The notes: a model not told the origin generated them from the letters alone. 18,788 nt of DNA from JAAZIN01 sp964441025 (GCA_964441025.1 CAYTXG010000027.1:1-18788); one strand, 5' to 3'; positions 7,766-15,477 are shown, numbered from the stretch's first letter. Translations and numbers: made by a program.

Positions 7766-8794
7766 TTAATTGCTCTTCGAGACCGGAGGCCCGGCCGGCA
7801 CAGCGGCTGCCTTTTTGACCGGGAGCTCGCCGAACTTGGGTCTCCTTGTGAGCCGGTCAATGAGCGGTACGAAAGCATTCATAATCAGGATAGAAAAAGC
7901 CACCCCTTCGGTGGGGCCGAAAACTTTCCGGAAAAGCATGACCAGGATCCCGATGGCGATGCCGAAGATGACCTCGCCCTTTGTGGTGATGGGGCTGGTT
8001 ACCCAGTCGGTGGCCATGAAGAAAGCTCCCAGCAGCAAACCGCCGGCCAGCACATGGTACAGTGGAATCCCTGCGGTGAGATTCTCCAGGGGGTTGCCCC
8101 AGAAAAGAGCCACCACCAGCACCGTGGCGATCATGGAAACAGGGATTTGCCAGCGGATATGTTTTTTGTAGAGCAGGTAGGCGCCTCCGATGATCAGCGC
8201 GATGGCTGAAGTCTCGCCCAGGGCGCCGCCGGGTGAAGCGATGAACAGCCCTGAAAGGCTTAGCTGATCCAGGAGCCCCTGTTTGAGCAGGGCCAGCGGC
8301 GTTGCCTGCGTGATTACATCAAGGGGGCCGAAGAACTGGCGCAGCGCCCCAAGGGATGCCGTGGAGCCAACATAGACAGGGGCCAGCAGGGTGATGGCCG
8401 CCAATCCGAAGAGAGCGGGATTGAAGCGGTTCCAGCCCAGCCCGCCCATGAGCTCCTTGGCGATGCCTACAGCAAAAAAGGCTGCCAGCACCACGGACCA
8501 CCAGGCCACTCCGGGCCTCAGGCAGAGCGCCAGCAGCAGCCCCGTTACCAGGGCGCTGCAGTCGTGCAGGGTGGCCTGCTTTTTCATGATCTTGCGAAAA
8601 AGCAGTTCAAAAAGGACTGCCGAGAGCAGGCTCACAGCAACCATGAAGACAGCGTACCATCTGTACATATAAATTGAAAACAGCGTTATTGGAATAAGCG
8701 CGATCAGCACATCTTGCATCGCCGAGGAAACAGTGTCCGGCGATCGGAGGTGTGGCGATGAACTGATCGTTAATTTCATTTCTTTTTCAGGCAT
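7766..8794 (-). CDS. rnfD: RnfD-like membrane flavoprotein subunit
   Basis: This 342-residue, highly hydrophobic protein has about nine predicted membrane helices and matches the RnfD/NqrB family. The conserved GWNRFNPALFG segment (120-130) is present. The covalent FMN site appears as T162-Q-A-T165-P-L, where relatives usually have SGAT, so Thr165 is the likely flavinylated residue; an ApbE-type flavin transferase would be needed from elsewhere. Known RnfD carries electrons through the membrane part of the ferredoxin:NAD oxidoreductase. Here it is followed by formate dehydrogenase instead of rnfG/E/A/B, so it may replace the cytochrome b subunit as membrane electron acceptor; that is inference. 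An AAGGAGGG site precedes the ATG by about 10 bases. The C-terminal 25 residues form a basic, Ala/Pro-rich tail. Confidence 0.9.
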   Translation of the reverse strand: MPEKEMKLTISSSPHLRSPDTVSSAMQDVLIALIPITLFSIYMYRWYAVFMVAVSLLSAVLFELLFRKIMKKQATLHDCSALVTGLLLALCLRPGVAWWSVVLAAFFAVGIAKELMGGLGWNRFNPALFGLAAITLLAPVYVGSTASLGALRQFFGPLDVITQATPLALLKQGLLDQLSLSGLFIASPGGALGETSAIALIIGGAYLLYKKHIRWQIPVSMIATVLVVALFWGNPLENLTAGIPLYHVLAGGLLLGAFFMATDWVTSPITTKGEVIFGIAIGILVMLFRKVFGPTEGVAFSILIMNAFVPLIDRLTRRPKFGELPVKKAAAVPAGPPVSKSN

Positions 8795-8848
8795 GCTTTA
8801 CCTTTCCCTCCTTAAAACTGTAAGATCAGGCAGGTTCCGCGCCGGCGC

Positions 8849-10207
8849 TTACTTTGCCGCGGCGGCCCGCCGCGCAGCCATCTCTCTCTTTGTATCCCGG
8901 ACGAATTGGACCATGGGCCTGTTGGCGGGGCATACATACACGCAGATGCCGCATTCAAAGCAGTCAATGGCGCCCCATTCCACAGCCTGATCATAATTGC
9001 CCTTCTCGGCGTAGGTGCCGATATAGTTTGGGTAAAGGAACATGGGGCAGTGGTCCACACACTTGCCGCAGCGGACGCAGTCGGTGTGCGCCGTCTTTAC
9101 CACCATGGAAGGGGTAAAGAGCAGGATGCCGCTTGTCCCCTTGACCACCGGTGAATCCAGGTGCGACTGCGACCAGCCGGTCATGGGGCCGCCCATGATA
9201 ATTTTGCCCACCAGATCCGGCGGAAAGGTGATCCCTCCATCCTCTCCAGGGGGCGCACCCTTGACTCCGCCGCGTTCCTTGAGAATATGGCTGATCGGAG
9301 TGCCCAGCTTCACCCTGAGATTGCCTGGATTGGCGGCTGCATCGCCCGAAAGGGTGAGCACCCGCTCAATGAGCGGTTTCTTGAAACGGCAGGCTTCGTA
9401 CACGGCCAGCGCCGTGGCCACATTCTGCACCACCACGCTTACCTCCATGGGAAGTTTGCCCGGAGGCACCTCGCGGTCCAGGGCCGCTTTGATGAGCTGC
9501 TTCTCCGAACCCTGCGGATATTTTACCTCCAGGGGGACAATGGAGACACCCGCATTGCCGGCAATCTTTTTCTCCAGTGCTTCAATGGCATCGGGTTTGT
9601 TGATCTCCACGCCAAGGACGACATTCGGTGCATCAACAACTTTGGCGATCAGCTTTGCTCCTTCGACCAGGTCGGAGGTTCTCTCCAGCATGGCCCGGTG
9701 GTCGCAGGTCAAAAAGGGTTCGCATTCGCAGGCATTGATCACAATAGTATCGATGGGTACAGGCGGGCTCAATTTTACATGTGTCGGGAAGGCGGCCCCG
9801 CCCATGCCGACAATGCCGGCATCTTTTATTGCCGCCTTGATCTCATCTTTGGTCAGGGAAGCGTAATCCTGCTCCGGCCACTGCGGTTCTTTCTGATCCC
9901 GGTCTACCGAGATAACCACGCATTCCGCTTTACCGCCTGTAAATGTAGGCCGCGGTTCAACAGCGGTGACGGTGCCGTCCACGCTGGCATGGACGGGAGC
10001 GCTGACGAATGCGCTGCTTTCCCCGATCTTCTGGCCGGCCTTAACCTTGTCGCCGGCGGCAACCAGGGCCTGATTGGGTGCTCCGATATGCTGCGACATC
10101 GGGATAATCACCTCTTGCGGCAAGGAGATGCCGCTGACCGGTTCACCCTCGGAAAATTCCTTGTAATGGGGCAAAAAAACACCCCGCTCAAAAGTTTTTA
10201 CGGACAT
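8849..10207 (-). CDS. rnfC: RnfC-like iron-sulfur/NADH-binding subunit
   Basis: This 452-residue protein matches RnfC over its length. It has an N-terminal biotinyl-like/SLBB region, the Gly-rich nucleotide/FMN motif VGMGGAAFPTHVKL (about 130-150), NACECEPFLTCDHR, and two C-terminal [4Fe-4S] motifs: Cys377/380/383/387 and Cys416/419/422/426. Known RnfC is the cytoplasmic membrane-associated subunit that exchanges electrons with NAD(H). It is the first gene of the operon RnfC-RnfD-FDH alpha-FDH beta, with 54 bp to rnfD. The usual partners rnfG, rnfE, rnfA and rnfB are absent; the next gene upstream is a divergent sigma factor. A GGGGGTGG site precedes the ATG at usable distance. Electron flow between formate and NAD(H) through this module is my inference. 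Confidence 0.92.
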   Translation of the reverse strand: MSVKTFERGVFLPHYKEFSEGEPVSGISLPQEVIIPMSQHIGAPNQALVAAGDKVKAGQKIGESSAFVSAPVHASVDGTVTAVEPRPTFTGGKAECVVISVDRDQKEPQWPEQDYASLTKDEIKAAIKDAGIVGMGGAAFPTHVKLSPPVPIDTIVINACECEPFLTCDHRAMLERTSDLVEGAKLIAKVVDAPNVVLGVEINKPDAIEALEKKIAGNAGVSIVPLEVKYPQGSEKQLIKAALDREVPPGKLPMEVSVVVQNVATALAVYEACRFKKPLIERVLTLSGDAAANPGNLRVKLGTPISHILKERGGVKGAPPGEDGGITFPPDLVGKIIMGGPMTGWSQSHLDSPVVKGTSGILLFTPSMVVKTAHTDCVRCGKCVDHCPMFLYPNYIGTYAEKGNYDQAVEWGAIDCFECGICVYVCPANRPMVQFVRDTKREMAARRAAAAK

Positions 10208-10460
10208 TTCTCAACCACCCCCAAACAATTTTCGCGAATGCCCTGCTCCCCCTTTCTCTGACCGGCAGACAGTTCTCTCTATGACCGCCTCCCCTACCTC
10301 ATTTTGCAGACAGCTTCTACAAATCTGTTGAATAAGCCTGCTGGAAAAGATATGTGTCCCCGGAAAAGTACATAAGTTAATTTTTTCCCTAATGATTATT
10401 TATTCTAAGCGTTTACTAAAAACCCTTTTTTTTAAATTTTGCAAATAATGAAGAAAGGCA

Positions 10461-10486
10461 CGACAGGACAGGCACAACTCCTGTCG
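10461..10486. promoter_or_regulatory. Inverted repeat overlapping sigK promoter region
   Basis: CGACAGGA (10461-10468) and TCCTGTCG (10479-10486) are perfect inverted repeats with a 10-base spacer, so a dimeric regulator could bind. The left arm and its flank include GGACAGGC, which fits the RRACARNY core of the SpoIIID consensus known to act at sigK promoters. The match is short and could be chance. Confidence 0.35.
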
Positions 10487-10500
10487 ATCTATCATAGAAT
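10472..10500 (+). promoter_or_regulatory. Candidate sporulation-type (sigma-E/K) promoter for sigK
   Basis: GCAC (10472-10475) and CATAGAAT (10493-10500), spaced 17 bp, resemble the -35 and -10 elements of mother-cell sigma factors (AC about 16-17 bp before CATA). The position, about 34 bp before the ATG, is suitable. No sigma-A pair competes nearby. Confidence 0.45.
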
Positions 10501-10533
10501 TTAGGTACTCTCTTTTCAAGGGGGACGGCGCAG

Positions 10534-11217
10534 ATGGCTATTTTCCTTTCACTGGTAGAGATCTTCCGCCGGATCTGGCTCATGGTGGGGCAGATCCAGG
10601 GCAGCTCCTTTCCGCGGCCCCTCTCCGCAGACCAGGAGAGCAGGCATCTGGATGGAATGGCCGGGGGCGACCCTGAGTCAAGGCAGAAACTTATTGAACA
10701 TAATTTACGCCTTGTTGCTCATGTGATCAAGAAATTTGAACAGACCGGCGAGGAGAAAGAGGATCTTATATCCATCGGCACCATCGGTCTGATCAAGGCG
10801 GTGAATACATTCAACCGGCAGCGGGGGACCCGCCTGGCTACCTATGCCGCCCGCTGCATTGAAAATGAGATACTTATGTTTTTGCGGGCCGGTAGCAGAA
10901 AAAAACAGGAGATGTCGCTGCAGGAGCCCATCGGTACAGATAAGGAGGGAAATGAGATCACCCTGATGGAGGTGATCTCCTGTGATGACACTATCTTTGA
11001 AGAGGTGGAGCTGAGACTGTTGAAGGAGAAGCTGGTGAAAATGCTTCAGAATTTAAAAAGCCGGGAAAAGACAGTTTTGGCCATGCGCTTCGGACTCGGG
11101 GAGGGACGGCGTCATACCCAGAAGCAGATTGCCGCTTTGCTGGGGATCTCCCGCTCCTATGTCTCCCGCATTGAAAAACGCGTCCTCCAGAAACTCGAAC
11201 GCGAATTCAACATCTGA
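10534..11217 (+). CDS. sigK: Sporulation sigma factor sigma-K (with pro-sequence)
   Basis: This 227-residue sigma-70-family protein matches sigma-K closely: FPRPLS, LIEHNLRLVAHVIKKFE, TGEEKEDLISIGTIGLIKA (region 2, about 53-93), ATYAARCIENEILM and a region 4.2 helix-turn-helix TQKQIAALLGISRSYVSRIE from residue 195. The first 25 or so residues are hydrophobic with basic residues and align with the inhibitory pro-sequence of pro-sigma-K, removed by SpoIVFB in Bacillus. It would direct late mother-cell transcription in sporulation. The gene is continuous: there is no skin-type insertion, unlike B. subtilis. The start is supported by AAGGGGGA a few bases upstream. It stands alone, divergent from rnfC and convergent with the DUF35 gene; a tandem repeat array begins 3 bp after its stop. 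Confidence 0.93.
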   Translation: MAIFLSLVEIFRRIWLMVGQIQGSSFPRPLSADQESRHLDGMAGGDPESRQKLIEHNLRLVAHVIKKFEQTGEEKEDLISIGTIGLIKAVNTFNRQRGTRLATYAARCIENEILMFLRAGSRKKQEMSLQEPIGTDKEGNEITLMEVISCDDTIFEEVELRLLKEKLVKMLQNLKSREKTVLAMRFGLGEGRRHTQKQIAALLGISRSYVSRIEKRVLQKLEREFNI

Positions 11218-11220
11218 AAA

Positions 11221-11523
11221 ATGTATGGGCGGGCTTCCACGCCCGTCCGCGCAAAGGAGGAACACCACACGTAAATGTAGGGGCGGGCTTCCATGCCCGC
11301 CCGCGCAACGGAGGAACACCACACGTAAATGTAGGGGCGGGCTTCCATGCCCGCCCGCCCAACGGAGGAACACCACACGTAAAATGTAGGGGCGGGCTTC
11401 CATGCCCGCCCGCGCAAAGGAGGAACACCACACGTAAATGTAGGGGCGGGCTTCCATGCCCGCCCGCCCAACGGAGGAACACCACACGTAAAATGTATGG
11501 GCGGGCTTCCATGCCCGCCCGCG
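11221..11523. repeat. Tandem array, about 5.5 copies of a 54/55-bp palindrome-bearing unit
   Basis: Units start at 11221, 11275, 11329, 11384, 11438 and 11493 (the last only 31 bp). Each has ATGTAGGGGCGGGC-TTCCAT-GCCCGCCC, an 8-bp GC stem with 6-base loop, then a linker with GGAGGAACACCACACGTAA. Units 3 and 5 are 55 bp (extra A, CGCCCAACG linker) and units 2 and 4 are 54 bp, so the array contains a 109-bp dimer duplicated with almost no change. It fills the gap between convergent sigK and the DUF35 gene and could be a multi-hairpin transcription block. Spacers are identical, so it is not a CRISPR. Confidence 0.9.
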
Positions 11524-11548
11524 TATCGAATGCAATCGCCTCGCCTAT

Positions 11549-11571
11549 GGGCCGGCTTAACCACCCGGCCC
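11549..11571. repeat. Related palindrome after the array
   Basis: GGGCCGG (11549-11555) pairs with CCGGCCC (11565-11571). On the minus strand it reads GTGTAGGGCCGG, again opening with the TGTAGGG start shared by the array. It lies just after the DUF35 stop codon and may serve as its 3' hairpin, though there is no T-tract. Confidence 0.45.
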
Positions 11572-11578
11572 TACACCT

Positions 11579-12565
11579 TTACTCCTTCTTCGAGCGGGCC
11601 AGTGAACGGGCCATCCGCTCCAGCTTGAAAATGGTCGTGAATTCGCTGTTCTTGCTGATCCAGAGATCGCGCTTCATAATGGCCTGGGTCAGCGAACCGC
11701 GGTAGCCCAGACCGTCGAGAAGCACCTCCAGGTTGGGGCAGACCATGGTGAAATCGGGTTTGAGGGCATCCCCCGCCTTGACGGTGAGCTTCCCGTCGTC
11801 AATCCCCATGACAAAGCTACCGCCGGCGGACTTGACCTGGATTACCCTGAACCATTCCGCAATATCCTGTCGAGCCCTGGGGCAGTCATTCAGCTCCGCC
11901 ACCAGCGACTCCAGCTTGTTCATGTTGCCTGCAAAACGGGCCTTGTTCTCTTCAGTTACCGCGGGCAGCTCCGGTTCGACTGCCCTTTCCCAATCTATCT
12001 CCGAGTAAAGCAGCCCTTTTTTGGCCAACTGCTCCGCCGTCAGCTCGGCGGCGGGCACGCAGAAGATATCGGTAATATCTCCGATGCGTTCATCCTGAAA
12101 AACCACCTTCATCTCCGTGCCCTTGTTGATCAGGCCGGGCACCAGGATGCCCCTGGTTGTATAGCAGTTGATGCTCAGCGCGGTGTCGGCGCCCTTCAGC
12201 AAAATGCGGCCCCGGCCAAAGGGGACCTGCTTCTGGAAAAGCGAATTGGCAAAGTAGGTGATGGGCGGTGTGGAGATCATGGCGCCGGTGTCCTCCATTT
12301 CCACTATCTCCGTGGGGGCAAAATTGCATTCGGGGCAGCGGAGCGCAAAAGGAGGCACCCGCACAATGCCGCAGCGGGTGCAGCGGCAGCCGAGAATTTT
12401 CTTATGATCCCGCATCGCCAGGAAGAATTCGCTGAATTCACCCATGGAGCGCTGGTAGAATGTAAACATGGCATCATTCATCACTAGGTAATCCTTGCCC
12501 TCAATGGATACTGAAAAGCCCCCCTCGTCGGGAATCGCCTCCGGGGGAATTACCTTCTGAGTCAT
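11579..12565 (-). CDS. DUF35 zinc-ribbon/OB-fold protein fused to an SCP2-like domain
   Basis: This 328-residue protein has an N-terminal zinc ribbon (Cys62-x2-Cys65 and Cys77-x2-Cys80), an OB-fold region (about 85-180) typical of DUF35 acyl-CoA-associated proteins, and a C-terminal part (about 215-320) with the look of an SCP2 sterol-carrier domain (GGSFVMGIDDGKLTVKAG, then PDFTM and a helical end). DUF35 proteins are obligate partners of thiolase-fold enzymes, for example BbsA with BbsB, and the DUF35 part of ChsH2 with the Ltp2 aldolase. The thiolase-like gene is 34 bp upstream in the same operon, so the two should form a complex. SCP2 suggests a bulky hydrophobic acyl substrate; this is inference. 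ATG12565 follows GGAGGTGA at normal spacing. The DUF35-SCP2 fusion order is uncommon in my knowledge. Confidence 0.8.
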   Translation of the reverse strand: MTQKVIPPEAIPDEGGFSVSIEGKDYLVMNDAMFTFYQRSMGEFSEFFLAMRDHKKILGCRCTRCGIVRVPPFALRCPECNFAPTEIVEMEDTGAMISTPPITYFANSLFQKQVPFGRGRILLKGADTALSINCYTTRGILVPGLINKGTEMKVVFQDERIGDITDIFCVPAAELTAEQLAKKGLLYSEIDWERAVEPELPAVTEENKARFAGNMNKLESLVAELNDCPRARQDIAEWFRVIQVKSAGGSFVMGIDDGKLTVKAGDALKPDFTMVCPNLEVLLDGLGYRGSLTQAIMKRDLWISKNSEFTTIFKLERMARSLARSKKE

Positions 12566-12599
12566 TTACTCTCACCTCCGGTTATTTGGGAATAAGATG

Positions 12600-13796
12600 C
12601 TACTCGCATTCGAGAATGACAACTGCGCCGTACTGGGCTACCGTGCTGCCGGTGCCGTGCACCAGCCCCGTCTTGAGCTTGCGATTGATCAGTTCATTGC
12701 GGGCCGACCAGGCGGACATGATATTGCTGGCGCCCACGGCGTGCCCCGAATAGATGAGCCCGCCGCAGGGGTTGAGCAGAAACTCCCCGCCGGGCAATAT
12801 GAGCCCCTCTTCAATGAGATTGTCGGCGCGGCCGCGCGGCACAAAGCCCATTTCAGCCATGGTAATCTCCAGCTGGTGGACAAAGGCGTCGTGCACCTCG
12901 ACCACATCAACGGCCTTGACCGGGTCGGTGATGCCGGCCATCTCGTAGGCGCGGTGCGCCGCCAGGTGGTGCGAAATGATCCGGCTCATGATCTTGTGGT
13001 TCTTGCCGGCAAAGGAATGCTCATTGGCTTCTCCCACGCCGGTGATCCAGACCACCGGCTGCCCGGTGCGGCGGGAGATAGCCTTGGCCGTCTCCTCCTC
13101 CGCCAGGACCAGCGCTGCAGCCCCCTCGGTGTACACGCAGATCTCCAGCTCCTTGAAGGGGTAGACCACGGTGCGCGAATTGAGCACCTCTTCAGGGGTG
13201 ACCTGGTCGAACTGGCGCTGCGCATAGTCATTGGTGCGGGCCTGTTCGCTCAACAGCGAGGAGATCTTTGCCGTTACCTCCGGTTTTAAATCATTCGGAT
13301 GCTCATCCATGTAGGCCAGGACCACCTCGGCATAACTGTCCGAAGCCGTCCAGCCCAGCTTCTGCTCGTAGAAGCTGTCGCCGGACCAGCCGATGGTCTT
13401 GATCACCTCCGGGGTGGCGGACATGCTCATGAAGTCAAAGCAGTCCGTGGCCTTCTCCACGCCCAGGACCAGGGCGGTCTTGAAGCGACCGGCGGCGAGA
13501 TAGGCGTGCGCCGCCGACATGGTGTAGGCGCCGGTGGCTCCGCCGTTGCTGATGCGCATCCCGAACTTGTTCTGCAACCCGATGATCCCCTGCAGGGGAT
13601 GTTCGGGGATGCAGGTGCGCTGAAAAATGTCATTGTAAATGGCGTAAAAAGCGGCATCCACCTCTTCCGGAACCATCTCCGCATCGGCCAGCGCCTCCGC
13701 GGTAGCCATCTGCGAGAGCTCATAGTAGGTCTTCTCATACCATTTTGCCTTGAAGGGCGTGACCGCCGCTCCGACAATACCTACTCTTTTACCCAA
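12600..13796 (-). CDS. Thiolase-fold protein (SCPx/lipid-transfer type) lacking the nucleophilic Cys
   Basis: This 398-residue protein has the thiolase fold: N-terminal GKRVGIVGAAVTPF, VLGVEK, the VHDAF motif with His302, and NPCGGLIYSGHAVGA with His352. The segment where thiolases have (E/N)xCASG reads SNGGATGA, so Gly86 stands at the position of the acyl-accepting Cys. The C-terminal Cys motif is also replaced (GTGSTVAQ), as is common in SCPx types. It may therefore not be an ordinary thiolase; the Ltp2 aldolases share this fold and a DUF35 partner. It lies between an acyl-CoA dehydrogenase and a DUF35-SCP2 protein. I chose TTG13796 because AAAAGGAGG ends 9 bases before it; ATGs at 13802 and 13805 are too close to that site, and ATG13817 lacks one. 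Confidence 0.82.
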   Translation of the reverse strand: MGKRVGIVGAAVTPFKAKWYEKTYYELSQMATAEALADAEMVPEEVDAAFYAIYNDIFQRTCIPEHPLQGIIGLQNKFGMRISNGGATGAYTMSAAHAYLAAGRFKTALVLGVEKATDCFDFMSMSATPEVIKTIGWSGDSFYEQKLGWTASDSYAEVVLAYMDEHPNDLKPEVTAKISSLLSEQARTNDYAQRQFDQVTPEEVLNSRTVVYPFKELEICVYTEGAAALVLAEEETAKAISRRTGQPVVWITGVGEANEHSFAGKNHKIMSRIISHHLAAHRAYEMAGITDPVKAVDVVEVHDAFVHQLEITMAEMGFVPRGRADNLIEEGLILPGGEFLLNPCGGLIYSGHAVGASNIMSAWSARNELINRKLKTGLVHGTGSTVAQYGAVVILECE

Positions 13797-13974
13797 TCCC
13801 ATCATCCTCCTTTTCATATATCAGGGGGACGGTTCTCCCGATATACTTATTGTTTGGTAACATTTTCGCTCGCCCCATCCCGGCGGTGCTGTAACAGAGA
13901 GAAGCCTGCACCAGCTGGACGGCACGGCCCGCCACAACTTATTCCGTCCTTTACCTCTAACAACCAATCAGCCC

Positions 13975-15123
13975 TCAGCCCCGGGCCCGGATTAATTCCC
14001 GGGCAATAACCAGCCGCTGAATCTCCGAGGTGCCTTCGCCGATCTCCATGAGCTTGGCATCCCGTAGGTAGCGCTCCACGGGATAATCGGCTGTGTAGCC
14101 GTAGCCGCCGTAGATCTGCACCGCTTCCAGCGCCGCCCGCACCGAAGTCTCCGAGGCAAAAAGCTTGGCCATCGCTGATTCCCGCGTATAGGGCAGGCCC
14201 CTGTCTTTCAGCCAGGCCGCCCGGTACACTGCCAGGCGGGAAAGCTCCACCTGCATGGCCATGTCGGCAAGCTTGAACTGAATGGCCTGGAATTCGGAAA
14301 GGGTCTGCCCGAACTGGCGCCTCTCTTTTGCATAAGACAGAGAGGCCTCCAGGCAGGCCTGGGCGATGCCCACGGAGAGGGCGCCGATGCTGATCCTGCC
14401 GCCGTCCAGCGCAACCATGAACTGCTTGAAGCCCTCGCCGCGGCTGCCCAGCAGGTTTTCCCGGGGCACGCGCACATTGTCAAGGGCAATCTCAGCCGTG
14501 TCCGATGCCCTCAGGCCCAGCTTCTTGTACGGCGGAGCGGCCTTGAAACCGGGTGTATCAGTGGGGACGATGAAGGAGCTGATCCCCCGCGTACCCTTGC
14601 CCGGCTCGGTGACGGCGGTGATCACGGCCACACCCGCCTTATTGGCGTTGGTGATAAAGCACTTGGTCCCGTTGATCACCCACTCATCACCCTGGAGCAC
14701 CGCCGTTGTGCGGGTGCCGCCGGCATCGGATCCGGCCTCGGGCTCCGTCAGGCCGAAGGCGGCCAGCATCTCGCCCCGGGCGCAGGGTGTTACCCAGCGC
14801 CTCTTCTGCTCATCGGTGCCGAAGAGGTAAATGGGGCCGGTGCCGATGGAGCAGTGGGCCGCATAAGTGATCCCCGTGGAAGCGCAGGCCCGGGAGATCT
14901 CCTCCACGGCGATGGCGTAAGCCAGGTAGCCGTCACCCGTGCCCCCGTACTCCTCGCTGAAGGGGAGGGCGAAGAGATCAAGGCGGCCCATCTTTTCGAT
15001 GATCTCCGCCGGGAACCTCTCCTCCCGGTCCAGCTCCGCCGCCACCGGGGCCAGCTCTTTCTCGGCGAACTCGCGAACCATCTGCCGGATCAATTGCTGT
15101 CCCTCATTAAGCTGAAAATCCAT
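13975..15123 (-). CDS. Acyl-CoA dehydrogenase (short-chain/butyryl-type)
   Basis: This 382-residue flavoprotein has the normal family length and oxidises an acyl-CoA to the 2-enoyl-CoA, passing electrons to an electron-transfer flavoprotein. Visible motifs include FGLTEPEAGSDAGG (FAD/substrate loop), KCFITNA, YAKERRQFGQ, YGGYGYTADYPVERYLRDAK and GEGTSEIQRL. Glu363 in GEGT is the likely catalytic base. ATG15123 is supported by AAAGGAGGT about 7 bases upstream; the frame is open to 15339 but that extension has no family resemblance. It is first in the block acyl-CoA dehydrogenase, thiolase-like, DUF35-SCP2, although a 178-bp gap separates it from the thiolase-like gene. The substrate is unknown; no etfAB genes are in the window. 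Confidence 0.92.
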   Translation of the reverse strand: MDFQLNEGQQLIRQMVREFAEKELAPVAAELDREERFPAEIIEKMGRLDLFALPFSEEYGGTGDGYLAYAIAVEEISRACASTGITYAAHCSIGTGPIYLFGTDEQKRRWVTPCARGEMLAAFGLTEPEAGSDAGGTRTTAVLQGDEWVINGTKCFITNANKAGVAVITAVTEPGKGTRGISSFIVPTDTPGFKAAPPYKKLGLRASDTAEIALDNVRVPRENLLGSRGEGFKQFMVALDGGRISIGALSVGIAQACLEASLSYAKERRQFGQTLSEFQAIQFKLADMAMQVELSRLAVYRAAWLKDRGLPYTRESAMAKLFASETSVRAALEAVQIYGGYGYTADYPVERYLRDAKLMEIGEGTSEIQRLVIARELIRARG

Positions 15124-15477
15124 GTACCAACCTCCTTTCTCAGTTTTCAATTGCCGGATAGAGGGGTGCTTATTTCTTATGCCCCCGGCGCTATCTATTG
15201 CAACAGCCGTACCAAACCGGCAGGGACGGCTGAATTGCGCAGTAAAAGGGCTTTTAAGGGATTGGGGCGTTTGCGCCCGACGGCAAAATGTCCGCCATGC
15301 AGGACAATAACCGGACACGCTGTCTGCTAATGCGAACATATCCGGCCTGCGTGCCGGGAGGTGGGAAATCTAATTATCCGGACCTTGCCTGCCGGGCACC
15401 CTTCTAATATGATCAGTGTGCCGGGGCATTAGCCTCTTTGCGGAACATATCACTCTTTTCAAAAGGAGGGGCCTGAA
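15124..15477. other. Divergent intergenic region between acyl-CoA dehydrogenase and PhzF genes
   Basis: No gene is supported in these 354 bp. The PhzF-side promoter is listed separately. On the minus strand TTGCAA and TAAGAA with 18-bp spacing lie about 40-70 bp before the acyl-CoA dehydrogenase start and are a weak promoter candidate. A small hairpin GGGCG-TTTG-CGCCC lies near 15266. Confidence 0.45.
15385..15413 (+). promoter_or_regulatory. Sigma-A-type promoter for the PhzF gene
   Basis: TTGCCT (15385-15390) and TATGAT (15408-15413) are spaced exactly 17 bp. Transcription would start near 15420, leaving a leader of about 58 bases. Confidence 0.65.

Larger units (their letters stand above)
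10208..10533. other. Divergent intergenic region between rnfC operon and sigK
   Basis: No credible gene lies in these 326 bp. The part near 10375-10450 is markedly A/T-rich and probably holds the start of the rnfC-formate dehydrogenase transcript, but I cannot point to a convincing -35/-10 pair on the minus strand. The sigK-side elements are listed separately. Confidence 0.5.

Noticed and set aside
11221..11523. CRISPR-like look: regularly spaced palindromic repeats
   Set aside because: The stretches between palindromes are nearly identical, there are no unique spacers and no cas genes; it is a simple tandem repeat. Open frames through it (repeating GRAWKPAPTF on the minus strand) are repeat artefacts.
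15124..15339. Longer N-terminus for the acyl-CoA dehydrogenase
   Set aside because: The extension has no family similarity, while ATG15123 has a strong ribosome binding site and gives the normal length.
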